A DNA stretch of 64,000 nucleotides from Sporosarcina sp. E16_8 (lineage in GTDB: Bacteria; Bacillota; Bacilli; Bacillales_A; Planococcaceae): assembly GCF_017347095.1 (NCBI RefSeq), contig NZ_JADPRZ010000002.1, positions 186,001 through 250,000 of the forward strand, read 5' to 3'. Shown one piece after another: positions 47,509 to 55,671 of this stretch. Positions within the stretch are counted from its first letter, which is position 1. Each line of letters opens with the position of its first letter. Made by a program: the position numbers and the translations under genes. The notes beneath the pieces are model-generated. The model worked only from the letters and a program-made list of their open reading frames with translations. It was not told where the DNA came from and did no database searches.

Positions 47509-48201
47509 ATGAAATTCACTGACCGCTTGCTTGAAAAAACATTACCAATCTGGAGACAGAATCATAGCCATCCGTTCGTACAAGGGATTGGTGATGGGAC
47601 ACTTGATCCGGATAAATTCAGGTTTTATATGGTACAGGATTACTTGTATTTGATTGATTATGCAAAACTGTTTGCGATAGGGGCTGTCAAAGCCGATGAC
47701 TTGGAAACAATGGGCAAGTTCGCAACGCTTCTCGACGGAACACTAAACAAGGAAATGGCATTGCATCGTAGCTATGCACTACGGTTCGGCATTTCTGAAC
47801 AGGAACTAGAAGACGCAAAACCTTCTCCGATTGTTCTTGCCTATACGCACTATATGTTGCATGTCTGTCAAAATGGAACCGTTGCCGAAGTTATGGCTGC
47901 ACTGCTTCCTTGTGCATGGAGTTACTGGGAAATTGGCAAGGAACTGAATGCTATTCCAGGAGCCGCAAATCACCCGTTATACGGAGACTGGATTCGTATG
48001 TATTCTTCTGATGAATTCGAGGAACTTGCTGGCTGGTGTATCGATTTAATGAACAAATCAGCAGAGGGTAAACCGGAGCATGAACTGTTAAAGCTTGAAG
48101 ATATCTTCCTCAATACAACTCGCTATGAATACATGTTTTGGGATATGGCGAATACAAAACAAATGTGGCCTGGGGTCGAAATGGCAAATGCTAGCGTTTG
48201 A
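47509..48201 (+). CDS. tenA: Aminopyrimidine aminohydrolase TenA
   Basis: 230 residues, TenA/thiaminase II family, all-helical. FVQGIGDGTLDPDKFRFYMVQDYLY and the catalytic Cys in ALLPCAWSYWEIG are present. In Bacillus the enzyme hydrolyses the aminopyrimidine of degraded thiamine to HMP. ATG at 47509 has GGGAG eight bases upstream. First gene of the TPP-controlled operon; overlaps thiZ by 14 bases. Confidence 0.92.
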   Translation: MKFTDRLLEKTLPIWRQNHSHPFVQGIGDGTLDPDKFRFYMVQDYLYLIDYAKLFAIGAVKADDLETMGKFATLLDGTLNKEMALHRSYALRFGISEQELEDAKPSPIVLAYTHYMLHVCQNGTVAEVMAALLPCAWSYWEIGKELNAIPGAANHPLYGDWIRMYSSDEFEELAGWCIDLMNKSAEGKPEHELLKLEDIFLNTTRYEYMFWDMANTKQMWPGVEMANASV

Positions 48202-48937
48202 CGATGTTTCATTCACGTACCAATCAGGCAATAGCATACTCGATCATCTGTCATTCAACATTCTTCCCGGCGAGTTTATCTCAATAATTGGCGTGAGCGG
48301 TTCCGGTAAAAGTACGATTTTCCGTCTTGTAACCGGACTAGATGAACCTTCAGAGGGTACCATTTCTCTTGAAGGGAATCAAAACAGTCTGCGCCTTGGA
48401 AAGGTTGGCTATATGCCACAACAAGATTTGCTACTGCCTTGGCGAACCATTTTAGAAAATGCATGTCTTCCGCTTGAAGTAGCCGGATTAGATAAAAAGG
48501 CTGCCAGGGAGCAAGTGCAACCATTATTAGAGGAGTTTGGTCTTGGTGGAACAGAGCATAACTATCCCGGCGAACTTTCCGGTGGAATGAAGCAGCGCGT
48601 CGCTTTCTTGCGCGCTGTCCTTTCTGGGAATTCCCTACTGTTGTTGGATGAACCGTTTTCGGCACTTGACGCTATCACTCGACTGTCGATGCAAGAGTGG
48701 CTCATCAATCAATGGGAAAAGCGCAAATCAACTGTACTTTTCATCACACATGACGTAGAAGAAGCATTATTTCTGTCTGACCGTATTTTTATGTTGCAAA
48801 ACAAGCCCGTCACTTCATTCGTGGAAATCGAAGTGCCTCTTGAAAGACCTCGAACTAGAAACGATTTACATCGTGCTGAAATGCTCGATCTAAAGGAACT
48901 GCTTATCAGGAAGCTTAGAAGTGAGGTAACACCGTGA
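48188..48937 (+). CDS. thiZ: Thiamine-precursor ABC transporter ATPase ThiZ
   Basis: 249 residues. Walker A GVSGSGKST near 35, Q-loop YMPQQDLLLPW, signature LSGGMKQRV near 130, Walker B LLLLDEPFSALD near 150, and H-loop FITHDVEEALFL. NitT/TauT-type importer ATPase. Start overlaps the end of tenA. Partner of the next two genes. Confidence 0.88.
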   Translation: MLAFDDVSFTYQSGNSILDHLSFNILPGEFISIIGVSGSGKSTIFRLVTGLDEPSEGTISLEGNQNSLRLGKVGYMPQQDLLLPWRTILENACLPLEVAGLDKKAAREQVQPLLEEFGLGGTEHNYPGELSGGMKQRVAFLRAVLSGNSLLLLDEPFSALDAITRLSMQEWLINQWEKRKSTVLFITHDVEEALFLSDRIFMLQNKPVTSFVEIEVPLERPRTRNDLHRAEMLDLKELLIRKLRSEVTP

Positions 48938-49674
48938 AAAATGCAGCATCCTTATTAATCATTGCTGTATTCCTAAGTATCTGGGAGTTGGGCGCACGCC
49001 TTTACGGTAAAGCGTTCATTCTACCTTCCCTTATTCAGATATTCATTCGTTTTTGGGAATTGAAGGAAGTATTGTTGTTGCAACATCTGCCTGTTACTTT
49101 GATGACGATTGTTATCGGCTTAGCCATTTCTATTATTTCAGGAACAGCCCTTGCCGTACTGATGTCTTCCCGTCCAGGCGTCCGCAAAGCACTCTATCCC
49201 ATTCTCATTGCATCTCAAATGATACCTATTATTGCGCTTGCACCTATTTTCGTACTTTGGTTTGGCTACACAATTTGGAGTAAAGTTGCCGTTACCGTAC
49301 TTATCACATTTTTCCCGATAACAGTGAATACATTCGATGGTTTATCGTCAGGAAAAAAAGAAATACAAGAACTCTTTTTGACAATGGGCGCTTCAAAAAA
49401 GGACATTTTTTATAAATATTCCGTACCAACTGCACTTCCCCATTTCTTTTCCGGAATGAAAGTCGCTGTGACACTAAGCGTAATTGGCGCTGCAATCGGA
49501 GAGTGGCTAGGAGCGCAGGCAGGCCTCGGTTACTTCAGTAGGCGTATGATGACGCAGTTCGATGGTGCAGCTGTTTTCGCACCCATTTTTGTCCTTAGTG
49601 CAGTCGGAATCGGTCTATTCATCTGTGTGACTATCATTGAAAATCGAACGTTAGAATGGAGGAGTAAAAATTGA
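48934..49674 (+). CDS. thiX: Thiamine-precursor ABC transporter permease ThiX
   Basis: 246 residues, about six membrane helices, BPD_transp_1 permease. ATPase-contact loop ELFLTMGASKKDIFYKYSVPTALPHFFSGMK (EAA loop with a conserved G). GTG start with GAGGT upstream overlaps the thiZ stop (GTGA). Confidence 0.88.
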   Translation: MKNAASLLIIAVFLSIWELGARLYGKAFILPSLIQIFIRFWELKEVLLLQHLPVTLMTIVIGLAISIISGTALAVLMSSRPGVRKALYPILIASQMIPIIALAPIFVLWFGYTIWSKVAVTVLITFFPITVNTFDGLSSGKKEIQELFLTMGASKKDIFYKYSVPTALPHFFSGMKVAVTLSVIGAAIGEWLGAQAGLGYFSRRMMTQFDGAAVFAPIFVLSAVGIGLFICVTIIENRTLEWRSKN

Positions 49675-50648
49675 AGAAAATCACATTATCACTTACAAGT
49701 ATCGCGCTAATCCTATTGCTCAGCGCGTGCAATAATAATGAAGATACAGAAAAGGTAAGCATCATGCTTGATTGGTATCCTAATGCGGTACATAGCTTCC
49801 TTTATGTCGCGGAGGAAAAAGGCTATTTCAAAGATGAGGGTATAGAACTGGATATCAAGTTCCCTGCAAGCCCGACTGATCCCATTAATCTTGCGGCAGC
49901 GGGAAAAGTAACGATGGGCATCACCTACCAGCCTGACGTCATCATTGCGAAGTCTGAGCAGAATATCGGGATCAAATCCGTCGGTGTTCTCGTCCGCTCA
50001 CCGTTGAATCACGTAGCATTTTTGAAAGAAAGCGGTATCGAGTCACCAAAAGATCTGGAAGGAAAAACGGTAGGCTATTCAGGAATCCCTTTGAACGAAG
50101 CAATACTTGAAACAATGATGAAAGCAGACGATGCAGACTACAGCAAAGTAAATATGGTCGATGTCGGGTTTGAATTAAATTCTTCATTGATTTCAAAGAA
50201 AGCCGACGCAGTTATCGGAGCATATATTAATCACGAAGTACCCCTACTTGAATATGAAGGTTTTCCAACGGGCTATATTGACCCGACAGACTTCGAAATA
50301 CCTTCGTTCTATGAACTTATTGTTGTGACAAGTGACGATACGTGGAAGAAAGACCAAAAGAACATCGAAGCATTTTGGAGGGCTGCCGAAAGAGCCTTTG
50401 ATGATATGGAGAAAAACCCTGAAGAAGCGCTGTCTATCTTGCTGAAATACCAGGATGAAGCGAATTTCCCACTCGTCGAGGCTGTTGAAAGAGAGTCGCT
50501 TTCGATTCTTCTTCCGAAAATGAAAGCACCTGGTTCGTTTGGTGAGCAGGATGAGGAGACATGGAAAGCGACTGCTGATTGGATGAAGGAAACCGGATTA
50601 TTGAACAAGGAAGCTAATCTAGATGGTATTTATAGTAATATGGACTAA
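49671..50648 (+). CDS. thiY: Thiamine-precursor-binding lipoprotein ThiY
   Basis: 325 residues, NMT1/THI5-like substrate-binding protein. Lipobox LLLSAC (Cys at about 20), then VSIMLDWYPNAVHSFLYVAEEKGYFKDEGI, typical of pyrimidine-binding members. By family it binds N-formyl-aminopyrimidine from degraded thiamine. TTG start with GGAGG upstream overlaps the thiX stop (TTGA). Confidence 0.88.
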   Translation: MKKITLSLTSIALILLLSACNNNEDTEKVSIMLDWYPNAVHSFLYVAEEKGYFKDEGIELDIKFPASPTDPINLAAAGKVTMGITYQPDVIIAKSEQNIGIKSVGVLVRSPLNHVAFLKESGIESPKDLEGKTVGYSGIPLNEAILETMMKADDADYSKVNMVDVGFELNSSLISKKADAVIGAYINHEVPLLEYEGFPTGYIDPTDFEIPSFYELIVVTSDDTWKKDQKNIEAFWRAAERAFDDMEKNPEEALSILLKYQDEANFPLVEAVERESLSILLPKMKAPGSFGEQDEETWKATADWMKETGLLNKEANLDGIYSNMD

Positions 50649-50674
50649 CAAAGGAGCAAGCATATACTGATTTT

Positions 50675-50737
50675 ATCACCGCCACAAATTGTGTTATCAC
50701 CGTCTAAAACGGACTAATCACCGACACGACCATATTC
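50675..50737. repeat. 21-bp tandem repeat, three degenerate units
   Basis: ATCACCG[C/T/A]C starts at 50675, 50696 and 50717, exactly 21 bases apart; the rest of each unit is diverged. Between convergent thiY and the metal-transporter operon. Confidence 0.6.
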
Positions 50738-50743
50738 GCGAAA

Positions 50744-50783
50744 AAGCAGCCAGGACTTTTGAAGTAAAAAGTCCTGGCTGCTT
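50744..50783. terminator. Bidirectional terminator
   Basis: AAGCAGCCAGGACTTTT / AAAAGTCCTGGCTGCTT perfect stem. Confidence 0.9.
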
Positions 50784-50793
50784 CGTCATTTTA

Positions 50794-51732
50794 TTATTTA
50801 TTCAAACCACTATAAATCATGTCTGCGTTCCATCTAAGCATTTTAACATACGTATCGCCATCATCACCAGGTTTCCCTAGAGAGTCCGTAAATATCTTTC
50901 CTTTAATTGGAACGTTCGTTTCCCTTGATACCATTTCCATGCTACGTGGATCGATACTTGTTTCTAAAAATAGCGCTTGAACCTTTTCCTCGTTGATGGT
51001 TGCAATGATAGTTGTCAGCTGTTCAGGTGTTCCTTCATGGTGTGAATTGATTTCCCAAATGTAGGCTGCATTAAAATCATACGCTTCAGAGAAATATTTG
51101 AACGCACCTTCACTCGTTACGAGTATCCGCCGTTCTTCCGGAATCTTATTCATCTTCTCCATAATTTCTTCATGAAGAGCTTTAAGTTCAACAATATACG
51201 AATCTGCGTTTTCATCGTAACGCTCCGCATTTTCTGGATCCATTTTCTTCAGGGATTTTCGTACGTTTTCTACATACTTGATACCATTTCTTACATCGAG
51301 CCAAGCATGGGGATCTTCTTCCCCTAAATGGTCCTTCGAATTGAGGAGCATCGGTTCAACCCCTTCACTTACACGAAATACCGGTGCATCCACCCCCGTT
51401 TTCCCAGCAGTTTCCATCAACTTGGTAAACCATGCATTTCCTTCTTCTAAATTTAGCCCGTTATAAAAAACAACATCTGCATCTGTCGTCAAAGCGACAT
51501 CTGCCGGTAGTGGATCATATTGGTGAGGATCTGATCCAATCGGTGCAAGGCTGTGAACATCGACCAAATCTCCTCCGACATTTTTCACAATATCGTAGAC
51601 AATCGAATAAGTCGCAACAACCTGCAGTTTTTCACCCTTCTCTTTTGGTGCAGTCGTCCCCTGTCCACATGCCGACAACAAGGCTCCTACAACAATCATC
51701 GTAAACAGCATAATACTTTTTTTCATAATCAA
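50794..51732 (-). CDS. mntA: Manganese/zinc ABC transporter binding lipoprotein
   Basis: 312 residues, cluster 9 metal-binding protein. Lipobox GALLSAC. Metal ligands: His in GSDPHQYDPLP, His in EEDPHAWLD, Glu/His region EINSHHEGTPEQL, and Asp in FTDSLGKPGDDGDTY. The long His loop of zinc-specific ZnuA is absent, which favours Mn. TTG at 51732 is six bases from GGAGG; ATG at 51726 is the alternative. Last gene of the mntBCA-type operon. Confidence 0.88.
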   Translation of the reverse strand: MIMKKSIMLFTMIVVGALLSACGQGTTAPKEKGEKLQVVATYSIVYDIVKNVGGDLVDVHSLAPIGSDPHQYDPLPADVALTTDADVVFYNGLNLEEGNAWFTKLMETAGKTGVDAPVFRVSEGVEPMLLNSKDHLGEEDPHAWLDVRNGIKYVENVRKSLKKMDPENAERYDENADSYIVELKALHEEIMEKMNKIPEERRILVTSEGAFKYFSEAYDFNAAYIWEINSHHEGTPEQLTTIIATINEEKVQALFLETSIDPRSMEMVSRETNVPIKGKIFTDSLGKPGDDGDTYVKMLRWNADMIYSGLNK

Positions 51733-51758
51733 ACTTTCCCTCCATTTTAAATTACCAT

Positions 51759-52619
51759 TTAAGACACGGCTGATTTTTGTTTATTTGTTCGTATTGCCCG
51801 CCACAATAAACCTTGTTTCGGTGAGAATATAAACGCCATGAAAAACAAAGCTGTTGCGACGAGTACAATTGTTGCGCCAGATGCAAGATTGTACGTAAAG
51901 CTCAAATACAAACCAATTACCGCCGAAATCGATCCACATGTAGCCGAAATGACTATCATGACAGACAGTCGGTCAGTTAATAAATAAGCTGTCGAAGCGG
52001 GTGTAATAAGCATCGCAACAACCAATATGATGCCCACCGTTTGTAACGATGCGACCGTGACAAGCGTTAATAGAATCATTAAAAAGTAATGGATCATCTT
52101 AGTCGGAAGCCCATATGCTTGAGCCATAATTGGGTCAAACGAACTAACAAGCAACTCTTTATAAAATATATAGACACTTAACAACACGAAAATACCAACT
52201 ATCAGTGTCATCCACATATCAGAAGGTCTGACCGCCAATACATTCCCGAACAGGATGTGATACAAATCCGTACTACTCTTCATAAATGTGATAAGGATAA
52301 TCCCAGCGGCAAATGCGGCTGTAAACATAATACCAATCGCGGAATCATTTTTCACACGGCTATTTTGGTTGATGAACCCAATACCAATTGCTGTTAAAAT
52401 ACCTGTTATCACCGCTCCGATAAAGAAATTAATACCTAGCATGAAAGAAATTGCGACACCAGGTAATACCGCATGAGATATGGCATCCCCCATCAGGGCC
52501 ATTCCTCTTAAAATAATAAAACAGCCAATGACGCCACTAATGATACCGACCATCACTGATGTAATAAGCGCTTTTTGCAGAAAACCATATTGCATTACTG
52601 CCTCGATGAAATGCATCAT
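51759..52619 (-). CDS. mntC: Manganese/zinc ABC transporter permease
   Basis: 286 residues, about eight membrane helices, ABC-3 family. GCFIILRGMALMGDAISHAVLPGVAISF and LQTVGIILVVAMLITPASTAYLLTDRL are signatures. Start ATG overlaps the ATPase stop (ATGA). Confidence 0.88.
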   Translation of the reverse strand: MMHFIEAVMQYGFLQKALITSVMVGIISGVIGCFIILRGMALMGDAISHAVLPGVAISFMLGINFFIGAVITGILTAIGIGFINQNSRVKNDSAIGIMFTAAFAAGIILITFMKSSTDLYHILFGNVLAVRPSDMWMTLIVGIFVLLSVYIFYKELLVSSFDPIMAQAYGLPTKMIHYFLMILLTLVTVASLQTVGIILVVAMLITPASTAYLLTDRLSVMIVISATCGSISAVIGLYLSFTYNLASGATIVLVATALFFMAFIFSPKQGLLWRAIRTNKQKSAVS

Positions 52620-53356
52620 TTATCCATCACCCCATCTAAAAACGATAATTGCCCGCCGTATGCTTTTGAAATCATTTTAGGCGTAAACACTTCTTCCACA
52701 CTGCCCTTCGCAATTAACTCCTTGTTTAGTAACAATAGTTCATCAAAATACTTTTCCGCCTTATTCAAATCATGATGAACGACAATAATTGTTTTACCTT
52801 CATCGCGCAACTCTTTTAATATCTTCACAATCATCTCTTCACTCGTTGCATCTATTCCAACAAATGGTTCATCGAGTAAAAATAAATCTGCCTGCTGAGC
52901 AAGTGCTCTAGCCAAGAAAACACGCTGTTGCTGACCGCCAGATAACTCTCCAATTTGACGGTTCTGAAATTCAGTCATATCAACTTTCTCAAGACATTTC
53001 ATAGCCAATTCTCTCTCTTTCCGACCGGGCCTTTTCAATAGTCCGACTGTCGGATACGTACCAATCAGAACTGTATCCTTAACAGTAATTGGAAAATCCC
53101 AATCGATAGTACTACGCTGCGGAACGTAAGCAATTCGTTTACGTACTTCTTTCAGTGTGGAGCCAAGGATAGTAATTTCACCTTTATCTTTTGGTATCAA
53201 ATTTAATAATACTTTAAGTAAAGTCGACTTCCCTGCTCCATTCGGTCCAATGACTCCAACTGATTTCCCCTCAGTTATCGTAAATCCTATATCATGTAAC
53301 ACTTCTTTTCCATAATACGACACATGCAAATTCGAAACTACAATTGCATCTTTCAT
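52616..53356 (-). CDS. mntB: Manganese/zinc ABC transporter ATPase
   Basis: 246 residues. Walker A GPNGAGKST near 37-45, YVPQRSTIDWDFPITV Q-loop typical of metal importers, signature LSGGQQQR near 140, Walker B LFLLDEPFVGID, and VVHHDLNKA. GGAGG eight bases before the ATG. First gene of the operon; three MntR-like palindromes upstream. Confidence 0.9.
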   Translation of the reverse strand: MKDAIVVSNLHVSYYGKEVLHDIGFTITEGKSVGVIGPNGAGKSTLLKVLLNLIPKDKGEITILGSTLKEVRKRIAYVPQRSTIDWDFPITVKDTVLIGTYPTVGLLKRPGRKERELAMKCLEKVDMTEFQNRQIGELSGGQQQRVFLARALAQQADLFLLDEPFVGIDATSEEMIVKILKELRDEGKTIIVVHHDLNKAEKYFDELLLLNKELIAKGSVEEVFTPKMISKAYGGQLSFLDGVMDK

Positions 53357-53390
53357 ATTGATACACCTCCATACATCTATTTATATGCTG

Positions 53391-53490
53391 AAGTTTCCTT
53401 AAGGCAACTTCTAAAGTAAATTTTTTTGCCCATGGGAAACTTTATAGACAAAAAAATGAAACGCGTTATTGTTTCCCTCAGGAAACTTTA
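53391..53490. promoter_or_regulatory. Three MntR-like palindromes upstream of mntB
   Basis: AAGTTTCCTTAAGGCAACTT (53391-53410), TTTGCCCATGGGAAACTTT (53425-53443) and GTTTCCCTCAGGAAACTTTA (53471-53490) share a GTTTCCYT-NR-GGAAAC core, similar to the MntR/DtxR-type manganese operator. A fourth half site (GTAGTTTCCCTGATTAGACT) is at 53581-53600. Confidence 0.6.
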
Positions 53491-53663
53491 CTAACTTCAT
53501 AGTAGAACATCTAAAACCAAAAGTAAAGAAAATAATGTTTTTTTAAAAATTAGCCCTAGAAAGCCATACTAACAGCTTCAGTAGTTTCCCTGATTAGACT
53601 TCAATTCACAGACTTCGCCCGATAAAAATCTACCGACCACGAAAACTTTCATATGACGAAGGA

Positions 53664-53691
53664 CTGTAAAACTGTCTAGACAGTTTTACAG
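53664..53691. promoter_or_regulatory. Perfect palindrome, candidate upstream activator site
   Basis: 28-base perfect inverted repeat centred on AACTGTCTAGACAGTT, 56 bases upstream of the -24 GG of a sigma-54 promoter. It lies between divergent genes, so it is not a terminator. Half sites recur at 59869-59895. Confidence 0.6.
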
Positions 53692-53732
53692 ACCTATTTT
53701 AATTAAACCTTCCTATTACACACTCTTTAGAC

Positions 53733-53748
53733 TGGCATGATAATTGCA
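53733..53748 (+). promoter_or_regulatory. Sigma-54 promoter of the enoyl-CoA hydratase operon
   Basis: TGGCATGATAATTGCA, exact GG-N10-GC spacing and close to TGGCAC-N5-TTGCW. The predicted start is about 22 bases before the ATG. Confidence 0.85.
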
Positions 53749-53781
53749 TAACTATATAGTTAATAAAGGAGTGGAGAAATC

Positions 53782-54567
53782 ATGTCGAGAAATTTCACAA
53801 ATCTACTGATTGAAGATGAAATTGCAATCGTTGAAATAGACCATGCACCAGCCAATACATTGTCAACTGCATGTATTGCTGAACTAAGAGAGGTTTTTAA
53901 AAGTCTTGCCAATGATGATAAGTTAAAAGCGATTATTTTAACTGGTGCAGGTCGATTCTTTGTTGCGGGTGCTGATATTAAAGAATTCATTGATGCACTA
54001 GGTGACGACCAGAAAGGATTAGCAATGGCCACAGCTGGACAAGCAATTTGCAACGAAATAGAATCGATGAATAAACCCGTTATCGCGGCCATTAATGGTG
54101 CTTGTCTTGGTGGAGGATTGGAATTGGCTATGAGCTGTCATTACCGGATTGCCGTTTCTACAGCCAAGCTTGGATTACCCGAACTTCAACTTGGACTTAT
54201 CCCTACTTTCGGCGGAACGCAAAGGTTGAGTAGGATAACCAGTACAGCCACTGCATTGGAATTAATTTTAGCAAGCAAACAACTTAACGGCGACGAGGGA
54301 AAGGAAGCTGGACTTATCCAATTAGTCGTTTCATCAGATGATCTCTTGCCAACAGCTAAAATGATTGCCAAAGCATTTGTAGACGGAAAGAGTATGACCA
54401 GCGTCACGCGAGCTGTAGAGTGCATTATACAGGGAGCAAATGAATCCTTAGTGAATGGGCTAGAACGGGAACGTAACAATTTTGCCGAACTGTTTTTAAC
54501 AGACGATGCCAAGGAAGGTGTACACGCATTTATCGAAAAAAGAAAACCGGTATTTAAACATACGTAA
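53782..54567 (+). CDS. Enoyl-CoA hydratase (likely methacrylyl-CoA hydratase)
   Basis: 261 residues, crotonase fold. RFFVAGADIKEF and NGACLGGGLELAMSC form the oxyanion hole. GLPELQLGLIPTFGGTQRLSR contains one catalytic Glu. Hydrates an enoyl-CoA to 3-hydroxyacyl-CoA. Because 3-hydroxyisobutyryl-CoA hydrolase follows it by 15 bases, methacrylyl-CoA is the likely substrate. AAGGAG before the ATG; driven by a sigma-54 promoter. Confidence 0.88.
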   Translation: MSRNFTNLLIEDEIAIVEIDHAPANTLSTACIAELREVFKSLANDDKLKAIILTGAGRFFVAGADIKEFIDALGDDQKGLAMATAGQAICNEIESMNKPVIAAINGACLGGGLELAMSCHYRIAVSTAKLGLPELQLGLIPTFGGTQRLSRITSTATALELILASKQLNGDEGKEAGLIQLVVSSDDLLPTAKMIAKAFVDGKSMTSVTRAVECIIQGANESLVNGLERERNNFAELFLTDDAKEGVHAFIEKRKPVFKHT

Positions 54568-54582
54568 AAGGAGTTGTAAACG

Positions 54583-55617
54583 ATGACAGAAGAAGTCCTT
54601 TTTTCAATAAGCGACAATGGAATTGCAACAATTTTACTCAATCGACCGAAAGCTTTAAACTCACTGTCCTTCGCAATGGTTCAAGCAATCGGGGAAAAAC
54701 TAACAGATTGGAAGACAAACGAACTTGTCAAAGCTGTAATAATCAAAGGTGCAGGAACAAAAGGCTTATGTGCCGGCGGAGATATTAAAACATTATATGA
54801 AGCGAAAAACAGTAAAAATGGTCTCCTAAAAGCAAACGACTTTTTCACAGTAGAATATCAAACAGATTTATCCATTGCTCAATTCCCTAAACCAATCATT
54901 GCTTGTTTGGATGGAATTGTCATGGGAGGCGGCGTAGGCTTAACTTATGGGGCTTCTATTAAAATCGTTACCGAGCGTACCGTTTGGGCAATGCCAGAAA
55001 TGACAATTGGTTTTTTCCCCGATGTAGGTGCCGCCTATTTTTTAAATAAGGCTCCTGGATTCATTGGTCGATATTTAGCATTGACGGCCACACAATTAAA
55101 AGCTGCTGATGTGCTGTATATAAATGGGGCAGATCATTTTATGCCTCACGAAAAACTACTGCTTTTCATCGATGAATTGGAGGGAACGCAATGGGAGCAG
55201 ACAACCATTGACACATTGCTTGCAAAATACACATCAGCCACACCGGATGAAGGTAAACTAGCATCTTTGCAAAAAGACATAGACTACCATTTCTCTCAGA
55301 CAACGATAGAATCCCTCTTCGATGTAATAGAGAAAAGTGACACTTCATTCTCGAAAGAAACCATAAAAACAATGCGGACGAAATCACCTGTGTCATTAAA
55401 AGTGACATTAAAGCAGTTAATTGACGGCGAACATAAAACATTGGAAGAATGCCTTGCCACGGACCTTATTCTTGCAATGAACTTCATGAAACACGAAGAC
55501 TTTTTCGAAGGAGTTCGCTCTGTCTTGATTGATAAAGATCTAGCACCATGCTATAAGTATCCACATATTTCATCTGTTTCGAATGAAATGGTCAACGATT
55601 TTTTCATAACTGACTAA
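54583..55617 (+). CDS. 3-hydroxyisobutyryl-CoA hydrolase
   Basis: 344 residues, HIBCH branch of the crotonase family, longer than hydratases. AGGDIKTLYEA, MGGGVGLTYGASIKIVTE, and AMPEMTIGFFPDVGAAYFL with the Glu and Asp used for thioester hydrolysis. Releases 3-hydroxyisobutyrate in valine breakdown, limiting toxic methacrylyl-CoA. AAAGGAG before the ATG. Confidence 0.9.
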   Translation: MTEEVLFSISDNGIATILLNRPKALNSLSFAMVQAIGEKLTDWKTNELVKAVIIKGAGTKGLCAGGDIKTLYEAKNSKNGLLKANDFFTVEYQTDLSIAQFPKPIIACLDGIVMGGGVGLTYGASIKIVTERTVWAMPEMTIGFFPDVGAAYFLNKAPGFIGRYLALTATQLKAADVLYINGADHFMPHEKLLLFIDELEGTQWEQTTIDTLLAKYTSATPDEGKLASLQKDIDYHFSQTTIESLFDVIEKSDTSFSKETIKTMRTKSPVSLKVTLKQLIDGEHKTLEECLATDLILAMNFMKHEDFFEGVRSVLIDKDLAPCYKYPHISSVSNEMVNDFFITD

Positions 55618-55620
55618 ATA

Positions 55621-55660
55621 AAAAAAGCCGAATCCTCAAACAAGGAATTCGGCTTTTTTT
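55621..55660. terminator. Bidirectional terminator
   Basis: AAAAAAGCCGAATCCT / AGGAATTCGGCTTTTTTT hairpin between convergent operons. Confidence 0.9.
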
Positions 55661-55671
55661 CAATTCTCTTC

